This document shows positions 1 to 9,119 of a DNA stretch of 46,714 nucleotides, in pieces. Made by a program: the position numbers and the translations under genes. How positions within the stretch are numbered: position 1 is the stretch's first letter; every line of letters begins with the position of its first letter. A model generated the notes under the pieces. It worked only from the letters and a program-made list of their open reading frames with translations. It searched no databases and was not told where the DNA came from. Source of the stretch: Blastocatellia bacterium (GTDB lineage Bacteria > Acidobacteriota > Blastocatellia > HR10 > J050); assembly GCA_026985075.1 (NCBI GenBank), contig JALSQX010000043.1, positions 1 to 46,714 on the forward strand, in the 5' to 3' direction.

Positions 1-1
1 C

Positions 2-496
2 GCACTGGCCGGTTTGCCCGACGACCGCGTCGTCTCTGACGTCATCGCCGCCATCGATTATCTCTCTGGGCTGGATGGTATCGATGGGCAACGCATCGGA
101 GCGCTGGGCTTCTGCGTGGGCGGCACTTATGCGATCCTGGCCGCCTGCCGCACGCATCGCATACGGGCGGCCGTCGAATTCTATGGGCAAGTCAAGTATC
201 GACAGCTCACCGAGAATAAGCCCCGATCGCCGATCGATGTGGTCTCAGAGCTGAACGCGCCACTCCTCGGACATCACGGGGAGCGGGACGATCTCATCCC
301 GCCGTCGGTCGTGGCGGAGTTCCGGGAGCGCCTCGACGAGCATAACAAAGTGTACGAGATATACAGCTATCCGGGGTGTGGCCACGCATTTCACGAGGAT
401 TACCGTCCCGTTTATCGTCCGGTGGCCGCCCACGAGGCGTGGCAACGCACGTTGGTCTTTTTCCACTGGTATTTGAAGGGCCACCGATTCGATTGA
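2..496 (+). CDS. Dienelactone hydrolase family protein, 5' truncated
   Basis: The gene enters from the left edge, so its N-terminus is missing; the reading frame is open from base 2. An alpha/beta-hydrolase of the dienelactone hydrolase type: the Cys nucleophile lies in GFCVGG, the acid in GERDDLIPP and the His in GCGHAFHED, the Cys-Asp-His arrangement of this family. Family members hydrolyse dienelactones or other esters in the cytoplasm; the substrate cannot be told from sequence. It stops about 115 bases before the TonB receptor gene and may be the last gene of an upstream unit. Confidence 0.87.
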   Translation, partial: ALAGLPDDRVVSDVIAAIDYLSGLDGIDGQRIGALGFCVGGTYAILAACRTHRIRAAVEFYGQVKYRQLTENKPRSPIDVVSELNAPLLGHHGERDDLIPPSVVAEFRERLDEHNKVYEIYSYPGCGHAFHEDYRPVYRPVAAHEAWQRTLVFFHWYLKGHRFD

Positions 497-610
497 CGGC
501 GAGACGGGGGATCGTTGAACCGAGGGGGCCGAGCGCACTCGAGCCGTAATCGCTCGATCCAGTGATTCGACCACAAGGAATGAATTGTGAGGCAGGAAGG
601 AGACGCCAGG

Positions 611-3600
611 ATGAATCAGCGAGTCAAGTCCATCATCTCGGTTGGAGTGCTTTTCATTGTGATGAGCGTGAGCCGCCCGATGGTCTTCGGGCAGGCGACG
701 ACGGGGACGATCTCGGGAACGGTGAGCGATGAGTCCGGTGCCGTGTTGCCCGAAGCCATCGTCACCGTCGTGCATGTGGCCACCGGCATGACCCGAACGG
801 TCAGGACCGACGAGAACGGTCGTTACCGGGTGCCCGGACTGCCCCTCGGCGATTATGAAGTTCGCGTCGAGCACTCCGGATTTCAGGCCGCCGTCCAGCG
901 AGGATTGACCCTCACTGTGGGCGAGGAGGCCGTCCTGGATTTTCATCTCCGGGTCGGTCAGCTCACCGAGGAGATCCTCGTCACGGGAACGGCCCCTCAG
1001 TTGGAGACGACCAAAGCATCCATCTCGCTCCTGGTCGATAGTCGGAAGATCAGGGACCTTCCGTTGAACGGTCGGAATTGGGCCCAACTGGTGACGCTCG
1101 AGACAGGGGTCATTCAATTCCGGGACATCACTCCTCAGACGGCGTTCCCGGGCGCCGGGAAGGGATTGCGATTATCGATTAATGGAGCGCGCCCCGAATT
1201 CAATAATTTCATCCTCGATGGGACCGATGTCAATGATGCGTTCAGCAATGCGCCAGGCGGGGCGGCCGGCGAATTCCTGGGCATCGATGCCCTGCGCGAG
1301 TTTCGCGCGTTGACCAATACCTACTCGGCCGAATACGGCCGGGTGGCCGGAGGCGTCGTCATGGCCACTACGCGCTCGGGGAGCAACGAGGTCCATGGTT
1401 CGGTGTTCGCCTTTCATCGCAATGATAACCTGGACGCCAAGAATTTCTTCGACCTTCCCTTCGAGCCGACGCCGGAATTCAAGCGCAATCAGTTCGGGTT
1501 CACCCTCGGCGGTCCCCTCATCAAAGATCGATCGTTCGCCTTCGGCAGTTATGAGGGACTCCGGGAACGACGGAGCACGACGTCGGTGGCCAGCGTGCCC
1601 AATGCGTCGGCGCGGATGGGCATCATCGATGGACAGCGGGTCGGCGTCGATCCGCGCGTTCGCCCTTATCTGGATCTGTTTCCGTTGCCCAATGTTCCGG
1701 GATCGGAGGACGTCGGAGGGGGCACGGGGCTGTTCACGTTCAACTTTCTCCAACCCACCCGCACCGATTTCTTCGTCGCGCGCATCGATCATCGATTCAC
1801 CGACAGCGACTCCCTGTTCGCCAGTTCTTCGTTCGCTGATACCGAGGTCACGCGAACCACGCCGTTGCCCGTCTACCAGATCAACGACTCGTCGCGGAAT
1901 CAATTCTTCACTCTCGAGTACCAGAAGGTGCTTTCCCCGCAGTGGCTCAACACGGCTCATTTCGGATTCAATCGGTCGCGGGCCAGCTCCATCGATGAAC
2001 CGCTCGTCTCCCTCGATCCTCGTCAGGGTCTGCTGCCCTTCATTCCAGGGAAACAGTTAGGCATCATTCGGGTATCCGGATTGTCGCTGCTCGGGCCGAC
2101 GATTTTCAATCCCACGGTGACGGTGCTCAACATGTTCCAATTCAAGGATGACATGACGGTGACGCGCGGCGGGCATTCGCTGAAGTGGGGATTGGAAGTG
2201 AAGCGGTTTCAGGTCAACGACTTCAACTCCCTGGTGGATAACGGGCTGTGGTTGTTCTTCTCCCTGCGCGACTTCCTGAGAGGTGCTCCCCAGGCGTTCC
2301 TGGGCATCGATCCCCAATCCGACATCACCCGCCATTATCGGCAATGGATGTTCGGACTCTACGTTCAGGACGATTACCGGATGCATCCCCGGCTCACCTT
2401 GAATCTCGGATTGCGATATGAGTGGGTCACTGTGCCCGGCGATATCCGCGGGCGCACGGCCAATTTTCGCCATCCGCTCACCGATATGCAGCCGACCATT
2501 GTCGGAGGACCGCCGACCCGGAATCCGTCGCTGAAGAACTTCGCTCCTCGCATCGGATTTGCTTGGGACGTGTTCGGGGATGGCCGGACGGCCGTGAGAG
2601 GGGGATTCGGATTGTTTTTCAATCCCCCTTTGTACAACGTGTACTTTGCCAGCTTCCTGTTCAATCCGCCGTTCACCACATTCACCGCGCAACCGGGCAT
2701 CCTCGTTTTCTTCCAGTTCCCTCAGGTGAGCGAGAGCATTTTTGTCCCCAATCTGGTCAATCCCGTGGAATTCGAGCTGAACAGTCCCTATCTGGCTCAA
2801 TACAACCTGAACCTCCAGCGGGAGGTGGCCGGCGGGATCGTCATCTCGGCCGCCTACATCGGTTCCCGGGGCATTCACTTGCCTCGTCCCTCGGAGCTCA
2901 ATTTCAATACGCCGGAAGTTCGGCCGGATGGATCGTTGTTCTTCCCGCTGAAAGCGGCCCCGGGAGGAGTGATCCGAAATAATCCTCATTTCGTCAGCAT
3001 GTTGCTCAGAGACACCGGCGGCAATTCCTGGTACAACGCCTTCACGCTGAGTGCGAACAAGCGCTGGCACGAGGGCTTGCAGTTTCAGGTCTCGTACACC
3101 ATTTCCAAGTCGATCGATGACTCGCCTCCCATCCTCCGCGATGTGGAGACCAGCGGCACGGTGTTGCTCAATTTCTTCGCCCCGCACCTGGACAAATCGC
3201 TCTCCAATTTCGATAAGCGTCAACGACTGAGCGTGAACTTCACCTATGATCTCCCGTTCGGTCCGAAGAAACCGTTCCTGTCGCATCTCCAGGGCGCGGG
3301 AGCCAAGCTCCTCGGTGGATGGCAAATTGGCGGCATTGTGGCACTGGAGTCGGGAACGCCGTTCACCGTCGAGAATGGACTGGATCGCGCTCGGACGGGA
3401 CAGATCGGACCGTTCCGGACTGACCGACCGAATCTGGCTCCCGGCGTACGGCGCATCCGCATTTTGGGCGATCCCTCGCGATGGTTCGATCCCAGTCAGT
3501 TCGAGCTTCAACCGGCCGGCTTCTTGGGCACGGCAGGCCGGAACATCTTGATCGGGCCGGGACTGGCCAATGTCGATTTCATCCTGGCCAAGACGACCCG

Positions 3601-3817
3601 GGTTGGAGAGCGCTTCAATGTGGAGTTCCGGACGGAGATATTCAATCTGTTCAATCGCCCCAACTTCGCGACGCCGGACAACTTCGGGCGCCTCGCCTTT
3701 CTGGGTACGGGTCCGCAGCCGGGCGCCGACGGTGTTCCCAATCCGGCCGCCGGGCGCATCACGCGAACGGTGACCACGTCGCGGCAAATCCAATTCGCTC
3801 TGAAGATCTCCTTTTGA
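611..3817 (+). CDS. Oar-like TonB-dependent outer membrane receptor with carboxypeptidase-regulatory-like domain
   Basis: A 1068-residue outer-membrane receptor. The ATG at 611 follows AAGGAG at 597-602 and gives a signal peptide (basic MNQRVK, then a hydrophobic run ending near GQA); a GTG at 587 in the same frame would bury that signal. After cleavage comes a carboxypeptidase-regulatory-like beta-sandwich (about residues 30-110, starting GTISGTVSDESGAVLPEA), then a plug region with NGARPEFNNFILDGTDVND, then a long barrel ending in phenylalanine (QIQFALKISF), the usual C-terminal signature of outer-membrane beta-barrels. Oar-type receptors are multiplied in Acidobacteriota; their ligands are mostly unknown. 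A paralog of identical length lies at 14563-17769 and the two bracket the oxidoreductase genes, which suggests import or secretion of the substrate those enzymes act on. That link is inference. Confidence 0.92.
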   Translation: MNQRVKSIISVGVLFIVMSVSRPMVFGQATTGTISGTVSDESGAVLPEAIVTVVHVATGMTRTVRTDENGRYRVPGLPLGDYEVRVEHSGFQAAVQRGLTLTVGEEAVLDFHLRVGQLTEEILVTGTAPQLETTKASISLLVDSRKIRDLPLNGRNWAQLVTLETGVIQFRDITPQTAFPGAGKGLRLSINGARPEFNNFILDGTDVNDAFSNAPGGAAGEFLGIDALREFRALTNTYSAEYGRVAGGVVMATTRSGSNEVHGSVFAFHRNDNLDAKNFFDLPFEPTPEFKRNQFGFTLGGPLIKDRSFAFGSYEGLRERRSTTSVASVPNASARMGIIDGQRVGVDPRVRPYLDLFPLPNVPGSEDVGGGTGLFTFNFLQPTRTDFFVARIDHRFTDSDSLFASSSFADTEVTRTTPLPVYQINDSSRNQFFTLEYQKVLSPQWLNTAHFGFNRSRASSIDEPLVSLDPRQGLLPFIPGKQLGIIRVSGLSLLGPTIFNPTVTVLNMFQFKDDMTVTRGGHSLKWGLEVKRFQVNDFNSLVDNGLWLFFSLRDFLRGAPQAFLGIDPQSDITRHYRQWMFGLYVQDDYRMHPRLTLNLGLRYEWVTVPGDIRGRTANFRHPLTDMQPTIVGGPPTRNPSLKNFAPRIGFAWDVFGDGRTAVRGGFGLFFNPPLYNVYFASFLFNPPFTTFTAQPGILVFFQFPQVSESIFVPNLVNPVEFELNSPYLAQYNLNLQREVAGGIVISAAYIGSRGIHLPRPSELNFNTPEVRPDGSLFFPLKAAPGGVIRNNPHFVSMLLRDTGGNSWYNAFTLSANKRWHEGLQFQVSYTISKSIDDSPPILRDVETSGTVLLNFFAPHLDKSLSNFDKRQRLSVNFTYDLPFGPKKPFLSHLQGAGAKLLGGWQIGGIVALESGTPFTVENGLDRARTGQIGPFRTDRPNLAPGVRRIRILGDPSRWFDPSQFELQPAGFLGTAGRNILIGPGLANVDFILAKTTRVGERFNVEFRTEIFNLFNRPNFATPDNFGRLAFLGTGPQPGADGVPNPAAGRITRTVTTSRQIQFALKISF

Positions 3818-4073
3818 GCGACAAAGGGCTCATTCCGACAGGAAAGGACTCGTCGAGGAGTCCAACGAACGGAACATCGACGCTCTTGCGGCGACCCATC
3901 CACTGTCGGCGTGAAATGGAGATCACCAGGAACATCCGGCGATGAGGGCAGTCAGAGCAGGCCAAGGCTTCGCTCGCTCAATGACCGAGAGGACGACGCC
4001 CGACGAAGGCGACGTTCCATTGGAAGGTGTTCACCCCCGCCTCACTCGTGCGATACCTTGATGGAGGAAGATG

Positions 4074-5165
4074 ATGCCATTGCGTATTGCTGTGCTTCCC
4101 GGCGATGGGATTGGCGCTGAAGTGACGGCTCAGGCCATGAAAGTGATCGCCACCATCGCCGAGTGTTTCCACCACGAGATCGTGATGCGGGAATATCCTG
4201 TTGGTGGCGTCGCGCTGGAGACTCATGGGAGCCCTCTGCCGGAAGAGACGCTCTCGGCGTGTCAGGCGAGCGATGCCGTCCTGTTTGGGGCCGTGGGATC
4301 ACCGGAACATGACGACAACCCTCCGCCCTTGAAGCCGGAGGCGGCGCTCATTCAATTGCGGTTCAGGTTGGGCACGTTCGCCAATCTGCGCCCCGCCGTA
4401 ATGCATCCGGCCCTCGTCGCGTGTTCGCCGCTCAGGCCGGAGCGCGTCCAGGGTACCGATATCTTGATCGTCAGAGAGCTCACCGGCGGGTTGTATACCG
4501 GCGATCCGCGGGGTATAGATGCGACCCCTCGTGGTCGCCGCGGCATTAATACCATGGCCTATGATGAAGGGGAGATCGAGCGCATCGCCCGCATCGCTTT
4601 TCAATTCGCCCGCCAGCGGCGAAAGAAGCTCACTTCGGTGGATAAAGCCAATATGCTGGAAGTCTCTCAACTCTGGAGAGAGGTAGTCGCCCATGTCAGC
4701 GCAGATTATCCGGACGTGGAGGTCGAACATCTGCTGGTCGATAATTGTGCTATGCAGCTCGTCCGCCGCCCACGAGACTTCGACGTCATCCTGACGGAGA
4801 ATATCTTCGGCGATATCCTCAGCGAGGAAGTGGCTGCCGTGCTCGGTTCTATTGGCCTGCTTCCCTCGGCGAGCATCGGGGATGGCGTCTCTCTCTACGA
4901 ACCCGTTCACGGCTCGGCGCCCGATATCCGGGGCAAGAATCTCGCCAATCCCATCGGCGCCATTGGATCGGTCGCTCTCATGTTCCGTTATGCGTTCGAT
5001 CTTCACCGCGAGGCCGATCACATAGAGTCGGCGATCTGGCGCGTATTAGACCGGGGCTATCGAACTCCCGATATCGCCCGGGATGGCACTCCGGTGAGTA
5101 CCGAAGAAATGGGCGACCTCATTTGCCGGGAGATTCGCCAAGTTGCCAGGGAGAGTTCGCGGTGA
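4074..5165 (+). CDS. leuB: 3-isopropylmalate dehydrogenase
   Basis: Oxidatively decarboxylates 3-isopropylmalate with NAD in leucine biosynthesis; cytoplasmic. The 363-residue length and the N-terminus MPLRIAVLPGDGIGAEV are normal for the family. Signatures include the RELTGGLYTGDPRG segment, SVDKANMLE with the catalytic Lys, LTENIFGDILSEE with metal-binding Asp, and the nucleotide-binding YEPVHGSAPDI. Two ATGs are adjacent (4071 and 4074); GGAGG at 4063-4067 is 3 bases from the first and 6 from the second, so 4074 is preferred. No leuA, leuC or leuD is near; the gene stands alone between a receptor and a DUF3179 gene. Tartrate or isocitrate dehydrogenases are related, but the motif set fits LeuB best. 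Confidence 0.92.
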   Translation: MPLRIAVLPGDGIGAEVTAQAMKVIATIAECFHHEIVMREYPVGGVALETHGSPLPEETLSACQASDAVLFGAVGSPEHDDNPPPLKPEAALIQLRFRLGTFANLRPAVMHPALVACSPLRPERVQGTDILIVRELTGGLYTGDPRGIDATPRGRRGINTMAYDEGEIERIARIAFQFARQRRKKLTSVDKANMLEVSQLWREVVAHVSADYPDVEVEHLLVDNCAMQLVRRPRDFDVILTENIFGDILSEEVAAVLGSIGLLPSASIGDGVSLYEPVHGSAPDIRGKNLANPIGAIGSVALMFRYAFDLHREADHIESAIWRVLDRGYRTPDIARDGTPVSTEEMGDLICREIRQVARESSR

Positions 5166-5300
5166 TCTCATAAAACGGGCGGCGGCGCGCGAACGAGGCG
5201 GAGTCATTTGAAAACGGCGCGTCGGATCACATTCCATCGGCTCGCGGAGAGGTGGAATCGGCGCCCACACCACCGCGATGAGAGCGAGAGGATAAGGAGC

Positions 5301-7133
5301 ATGTTCGGAAGGCGAACAGAGTACGTCGAGCAGTTTCGCATTGAGAAGATGTTCTTCGGGCCTGGCCCGCGTCCAGACTTGACCAGTGCCCATCCACGGT
5401 TCTTCTTCCTCAAGTACTTTCCTTCGCTGAAGAACCCCCAGTTCGTGACGGCCGGCCGGGCTTCACACATGCGAGGGACCGATCGCGTCATTGGCCTCTC
5501 ATTCAACGGAGTGAGCCGGGCCTACCCGTTATGGATCATGGACAATTACCATAGTTGCAACGACGTGATCAACGGCGTGCCGGTCATCGTCAATCACTGC
5601 GAGAAATGTGGTTCCGGGGCCGCATTCATCGCGCAGCATGGAGAAGAACGGCTCACGTTCGAGAATCCGGGGATCTACAATGCCGGCCTGACCTTGCGAG
5701 ACGATCAGACGGGGAGTTTCTGGAATCATTTCGAAGGCGTGGCTCTTTATGGACCATTGAGAGGCACAATGCTGGAGCCGGTGCCCTGTTATCAGTGCAC
5801 TTGGGAGGAATGGGTGGCGCTCCATCCGGAGACGGAAGTGCTCATCTATCCCGAGAACCCGCTTCATCGAGATGGACGGCATGGGCACGGAGCTGCTGAG
5901 GATCTGGGATCGCGAGGCCTGGGCACGGGACTGGGGCCGTTTTTCGTCCGAACGCTGAACGTTCCGCTGGATACGCGAATGGCCGAACATATCGCCGTGC
6001 TCGGCGTGAATATTGACGCCGGCGTGAAAGCCTATCCCTTGGAAGAGGTGCAGCGACACGGCGGCGTGGTCAATGATCAGTTGGGCGAGATCCCCATCGT
6101 CGTCTTCCTCCGCGCTCCCAACAGTCACATGATGGCCGCTTATTGGCGAGTAATCGATGGCCGCGTTCTCCAGTTCGATCGCCGCGGCCCTCATTTCGTC
6201 GATGAACAGACTGACAGCTTATGGACCATCGAAGGACGAGCCATTGATGGCCCGTTGAAAGGCCGGGCCCTCACCCCGGTGAATTTCACCTTCCTGAAAT
6301 GGCATGCCTGGGCCTTGTACCATCCAGAGACGGAACTCTTTCGCAGCGATCGCCTGGAAGCCAAAGGGGTGGAGCTGGAGAGCTTTCAACCGTTTTTTCA
6401 GCGGTTGCATCGAGCCGGTTATCCCTTCCAGGTGGTGAACGAAATCGCGCGCATCCTCCTCCCGCACCAGGCAGAGCGGGGGATTGTGATTCGCCTTCAA
6501 GGTCACCGGATGAATCTCTATCGGTTTGAGACGAGAGGAGCGGCTCGCGATTACGAGCGATTGGAGCGGCATGCGCTGCGAGGGGGACAGTACGTCCTCA
6601 CGTCCGATCCCGAAGAGCAATTTGCCGACATCTACCAGAATGAGCCCCTGCCCGATGACCAGATCGCCTGGTCTCCGTTGCTGGAGGAACCCAGGTTCCA
6701 ACGCGCGATCATGAGCCTGGATGACGACACCCCCGACCCGATCGACGTCGGCCTCATCGATGCTCTGGAGAAATTGGGACGGGCGGGCTATCGAGTGAGC
6801 GCGCCGACGAGGCTTCCCCTCGATAGTCTGCCCGTGGGCGCGCTGAGGGGCATCGCCGTGACCATCGCGTCGGATCCCTTCCTGATCTACAAGTTCCAGG
6901 ACGCGTCGGCGGCCGATCGCTTCGTCCGGGAAAAAGGGCACAGTGTGCGCATCGGTCGGTTCGTCTTTCGATCCGATCCACGAGATCAGTACGAATATCC
7001 TCAATTCGGAACCGGTAGCCGACCGGAGGACGAAGTGAGCTGGTCCTCGCTGGTGGCCGATGAACGATTCCTGGACGCCTTGCGATCATTGGAGGATGAG
7101 GATTCGCTTGACAGAACAGTGGTGAAGGAGTAA
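5301..7133 (+). CDS. DUF3179 protein with two tandem internal duplications
   Basis: The function is unknown. The first half holds two DUF3179-like units. Unit 1 has HCEKCGSGAAF, the typical CxxC, then GIYNAGLTLRDDQTGSFW and WEEWVALHPETEVL. Unit 2 repeats the pattern with IVVFLRAPNSHMMAAYWRV, QTDSLWTIEGRAIDGPLKG and WHAWALYHPETELF but has lost the cysteines. The second half (about residues 364-473 and 485-597) is another tandem duplication: each copy has an AGY segment, RGI-x-V/I, LYRFE or IYKFQ, SDPEEQ or SDPRDQ, and WSPLL or WSSLV followed by a sequence ending SL. I do not recognise this second module. The ATG at 5301 follows AGGAG closely; a TTG at 5208 would add an arginine-rich tail and no signal peptide, so the protein is probably cytoplasmic. 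It ends 12 bases before the ThDP enzyme gene, so co-transcription is likely. Confidence 0.85.
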   Translation: MFGRRTEYVEQFRIEKMFFGPGPRPDLTSAHPRFFFLKYFPSLKNPQFVTAGRASHMRGTDRVIGLSFNGVSRAYPLWIMDNYHSCNDVINGVPVIVNHCEKCGSGAAFIAQHGEERLTFENPGIYNAGLTLRDDQTGSFWNHFEGVALYGPLRGTMLEPVPCYQCTWEEWVALHPETEVLIYPENPLHRDGRHGHGAAEDLGSRGLGTGLGPFFVRTLNVPLDTRMAEHIAVLGVNIDAGVKAYPLEEVQRHGGVVNDQLGEIPIVVFLRAPNSHMMAAYWRVIDGRVLQFDRRGPHFVDEQTDSLWTIEGRAIDGPLKGRALTPVNFTFLKWHAWALYHPETELFRSDRLEAKGVELESFQPFFQRLHRAGYPFQVVNEIARILLPHQAERGIVIRLQGHRMNLYRFETRGAARDYERLERHALRGGQYVLTSDPEEQFADIYQNEPLPDDQIAWSPLLEEPRFQRAIMSLDDDTPDPIDVGLIDALEKLGRAGYRVSAPTRLPLDSLPVGALRGIAVTIASDPFLIYKFQDASAADRFVREKGHSVRIGRFVFRSDPRDQYEYPQFGTGSRPEDEVSWSSLVADERFLDALRSLEDEDSLDRTVVKE

Positions 7134-7145
7134 GGTGGGAATATC

Positions 7146-9059
7146 ATGCGCGGGTTGGTCAGGGAGTATCTGGACGGGCGTCTCTCGCGTCGACAGTTCA
7201 TCAAGGAGATGATGGCCCTCGGCGTGAGTGCAGCCAGCGCCCGCGCGTTCATCGCCAGCTTTGAACCCCGGCCGGCGTTTGGAGAACAGGTCATGGAACT
7301 GACGGACGTCACTGGTGGTCGCGTGGTGGCCGAGATCTTGCGGGCCTGGGACGTGAAATACATTTTTGGTATTCCCGGGACGAACGAGGTTGGCTTCATC
7401 GATGCGCTGGTCGATATCCCCGAGCTTCACTACATCATGAGCTTGCACGAGGGACCCGTGGTGTGCATGGCCGATGGGTATGCGAGGCTCTCGGGTCGTC
7501 CGGCGTTCGTCAATCTGCATTCCATCGCGGGAACGGCCTATGGGCTCGGAGGACTGGTCGCTGCGTTTCAGGACAACACACCTCTTGTGGTCACCGTCGG
7601 TCGTCAAGACACGCGCTTGCGCGGTCGCGGGGCATTTCTGGAATCCCCGCGGCTGACGGCCATCCCGCGGCCCTACACCAAGTGGACCTGGGATGTACTG
7701 CGCGGCGAAAAGATTCCCGAGGTCATGGAGCGCGGGTTCAAGATCGCCACGACACCACCGGGAGGACCCGTATTCATCACGTTCTCCAAAGATCTATGGA
7801 AAGAGAAAGTGGACCGCGCCGAGATCCTTCCCCTGGATCGGTTTCGCATTCCCATGCGCATCCAACCCGATCCTAAGCTCGTCGCGGTGGCGGCGCGACT
7901 TCTCGTGGAAGCCGAGCATCCGCTCATCATGGCCGGCGACGAGATCAGCCGGTATGGCGGCATGAGCGAACTCGTAGAGTTGGCCGAGCTGCTCGGCGCT
8001 CCCGTGGTGGGGGAATTCATCACCGGTCATGCGCTCATCAATTTCCCCACCGACCATCCACTCTATCTCGGGCCTCTCCGGCCGCAGCTCGCTTACCCGC
8101 CCAAGATCGACGCGTTCCTCAACGTCGGAGGGAAGATGTTCTCCGAATTCGATTACTCGCCCGACCTCATCATCCCTCGACAGGCCAAGGTCATTCACAT
8201 GGGACTCAATACGACGCACATGGCTCGAACCTATCCCGTAGATGTCGCTCTCGTCACCCACGTCCAGGTCGGTCTCGCCGCGTTGATCTCGGAGATCAAA
8301 GGGCTGATGGCGTCGTCCAGAAATCGAATGAAAGAGCGGCGCCGAGAGGTGGAGCGCCAGAGGCGCCGTTGGCGAGCCCAGCTCGCTGAGGAGGCCAAGA
8401 GGGATTGGGACGCCGTGCCGATCTCGCCAGCCCGTCTGGCCATGGAGTTGAATGAGGTTCTCGATCCCGAGGGCATCGTGGTGAGCGAACTCGTCACTTC
8501 GGATCATTTCTTGCTGAGCTATATCGACTTTCATACCTCGGCCCGTGGTCGCACCTACGTCGCCTCCAGTGGAGGATGCTTGGGTTGGGGGATCGGAGCG
8601 GCCGCGGGCGCTAAACTGGCTCAACCTCATCGAGAGGTCACTCTGCTCGTCGGTGACGGGAGCTTCCAGTTCGGCGTCCAAGGCGTGTGGACGGCGGCCC
8701 GCTATGACATTCCCATCACCATCGTCATCTGGAATAACAGAGAGTACCAGGCGAATCGCATGGCCTTGAGCCGGTATGGGCGCCGAGCTGTGGCGGCGAA
8801 GAGATACATCGGCTCCCACTTGGGCGATCCGGAGATCGATCACGTGGGCATCGCCCGAGGCTATGGCGTGAGCGGAGAGCGGGTGACCGATCCCGACGAG
8901 ATGAGGCCGGCTTGGGAGAGAGCGCGACGCGCCAACCGGGATGGAAGGCCATATGTGCTCGATGTCCACATCAAACGGCGATTCAGAGACGCCGACCGAT
9001 ATGGCTACGAGACGTTCTCCGTCGCTGAATTGGCCAAGAGGACGAGACCCAGGAAGTGA
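7146..9059 (+). CDS. Thiamine-diphosphate enzyme (acetolactate synthase/benzoylformate decarboxylase type) with a twin-arginine signal
   Basis: A 637-residue ThDP enzyme of the POX/ALS/decarboxylase superfamily. The Pyr domain begins near residue 55 (GGRVVAEILRAWDVKYIFGIPGT) with the cofactor-activating Glu at 102 (SLHEGPVV). The middle domain includes AEHPLIMAGDEISRYGG. The PP domain has GDG at 503-505 and NN at 530-531, the Mg-ThDP motif. Before these is a Tat signal: S-R-R-Q-F-I-K with arginines 15-16, a weakly hydrophobic stretch rich in Ala and Met, and a possible cleavage site near PAFGEQ. If used, a cofactor-loaded decarboxylase or ligase would be exported folded to the periplasm, which is unusual. 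The substrate cannot be assigned; an oxalyl-CoA, benzoylformate or acetolactate type are all possible. It lies 12 bases after the DUF3179 gene and ahead of Tat-linked redox genes. Confidence 0.9.
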   Translation: MRGLVREYLDGRLSRRQFIKEMMALGVSAASARAFIASFEPRPAFGEQVMELTDVTGGRVVAEILRAWDVKYIFGIPGTNEVGFIDALVDIPELHYIMSLHEGPVVCMADGYARLSGRPAFVNLHSIAGTAYGLGGLVAAFQDNTPLVVTVGRQDTRLRGRGAFLESPRLTAIPRPYTKWTWDVLRGEKIPEVMERGFKIATTPPGGPVFITFSKDLWKEKVDRAEILPLDRFRIPMRIQPDPKLVAVAARLLVEAEHPLIMAGDEISRYGGMSELVELAELLGAPVVGEFITGHALINFPTDHPLYLGPLRPQLAYPPKIDAFLNVGGKMFSEFDYSPDLIIPRQAKVIHMGLNTTHMARTYPVDVALVTHVQVGLAALISEIKGLMASSRNRMKERRREVERQRRRWRAQLAEEAKRDWDAVPISPARLAMELNEVLDPEGIVVSELVTSDHFLLSYIDFHTSARGRTYVASSGGCLGWGIGAAAGAKLAQPHREVTLLVGDGSFQFGVQGVWTAARYDIPITIVIWNNREYQANRMALSRYGRRAVAAKRYIGSHLGDPEIDHVGIARGYGVSGERVTDPDEMRPAWERARRANRDGRPYVLDVHIKRRFRDADRYGYETFSVAELAKRTRPRK

Positions 9060-9119
9060 GGCGCTTCGGGGGAGGCGCGGGCTCCAGCAATCGATCGGGC
9101 GCAGGTGAGGAGAGGAGAC

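Noticed and set aside
2057-3793. Minus-strand open frame of 578 codons opposite the first TonB receptor
   Set aside because: A mirror of the receptor's codon use; no domain or ribosome-binding site supports it.
3818-4073. GGACTC/GAGTCC hairpin after the first receptor gene
   Set aside because: A 6-bp stem without a T-run. It may be chance; no other feature is seen in this gap.
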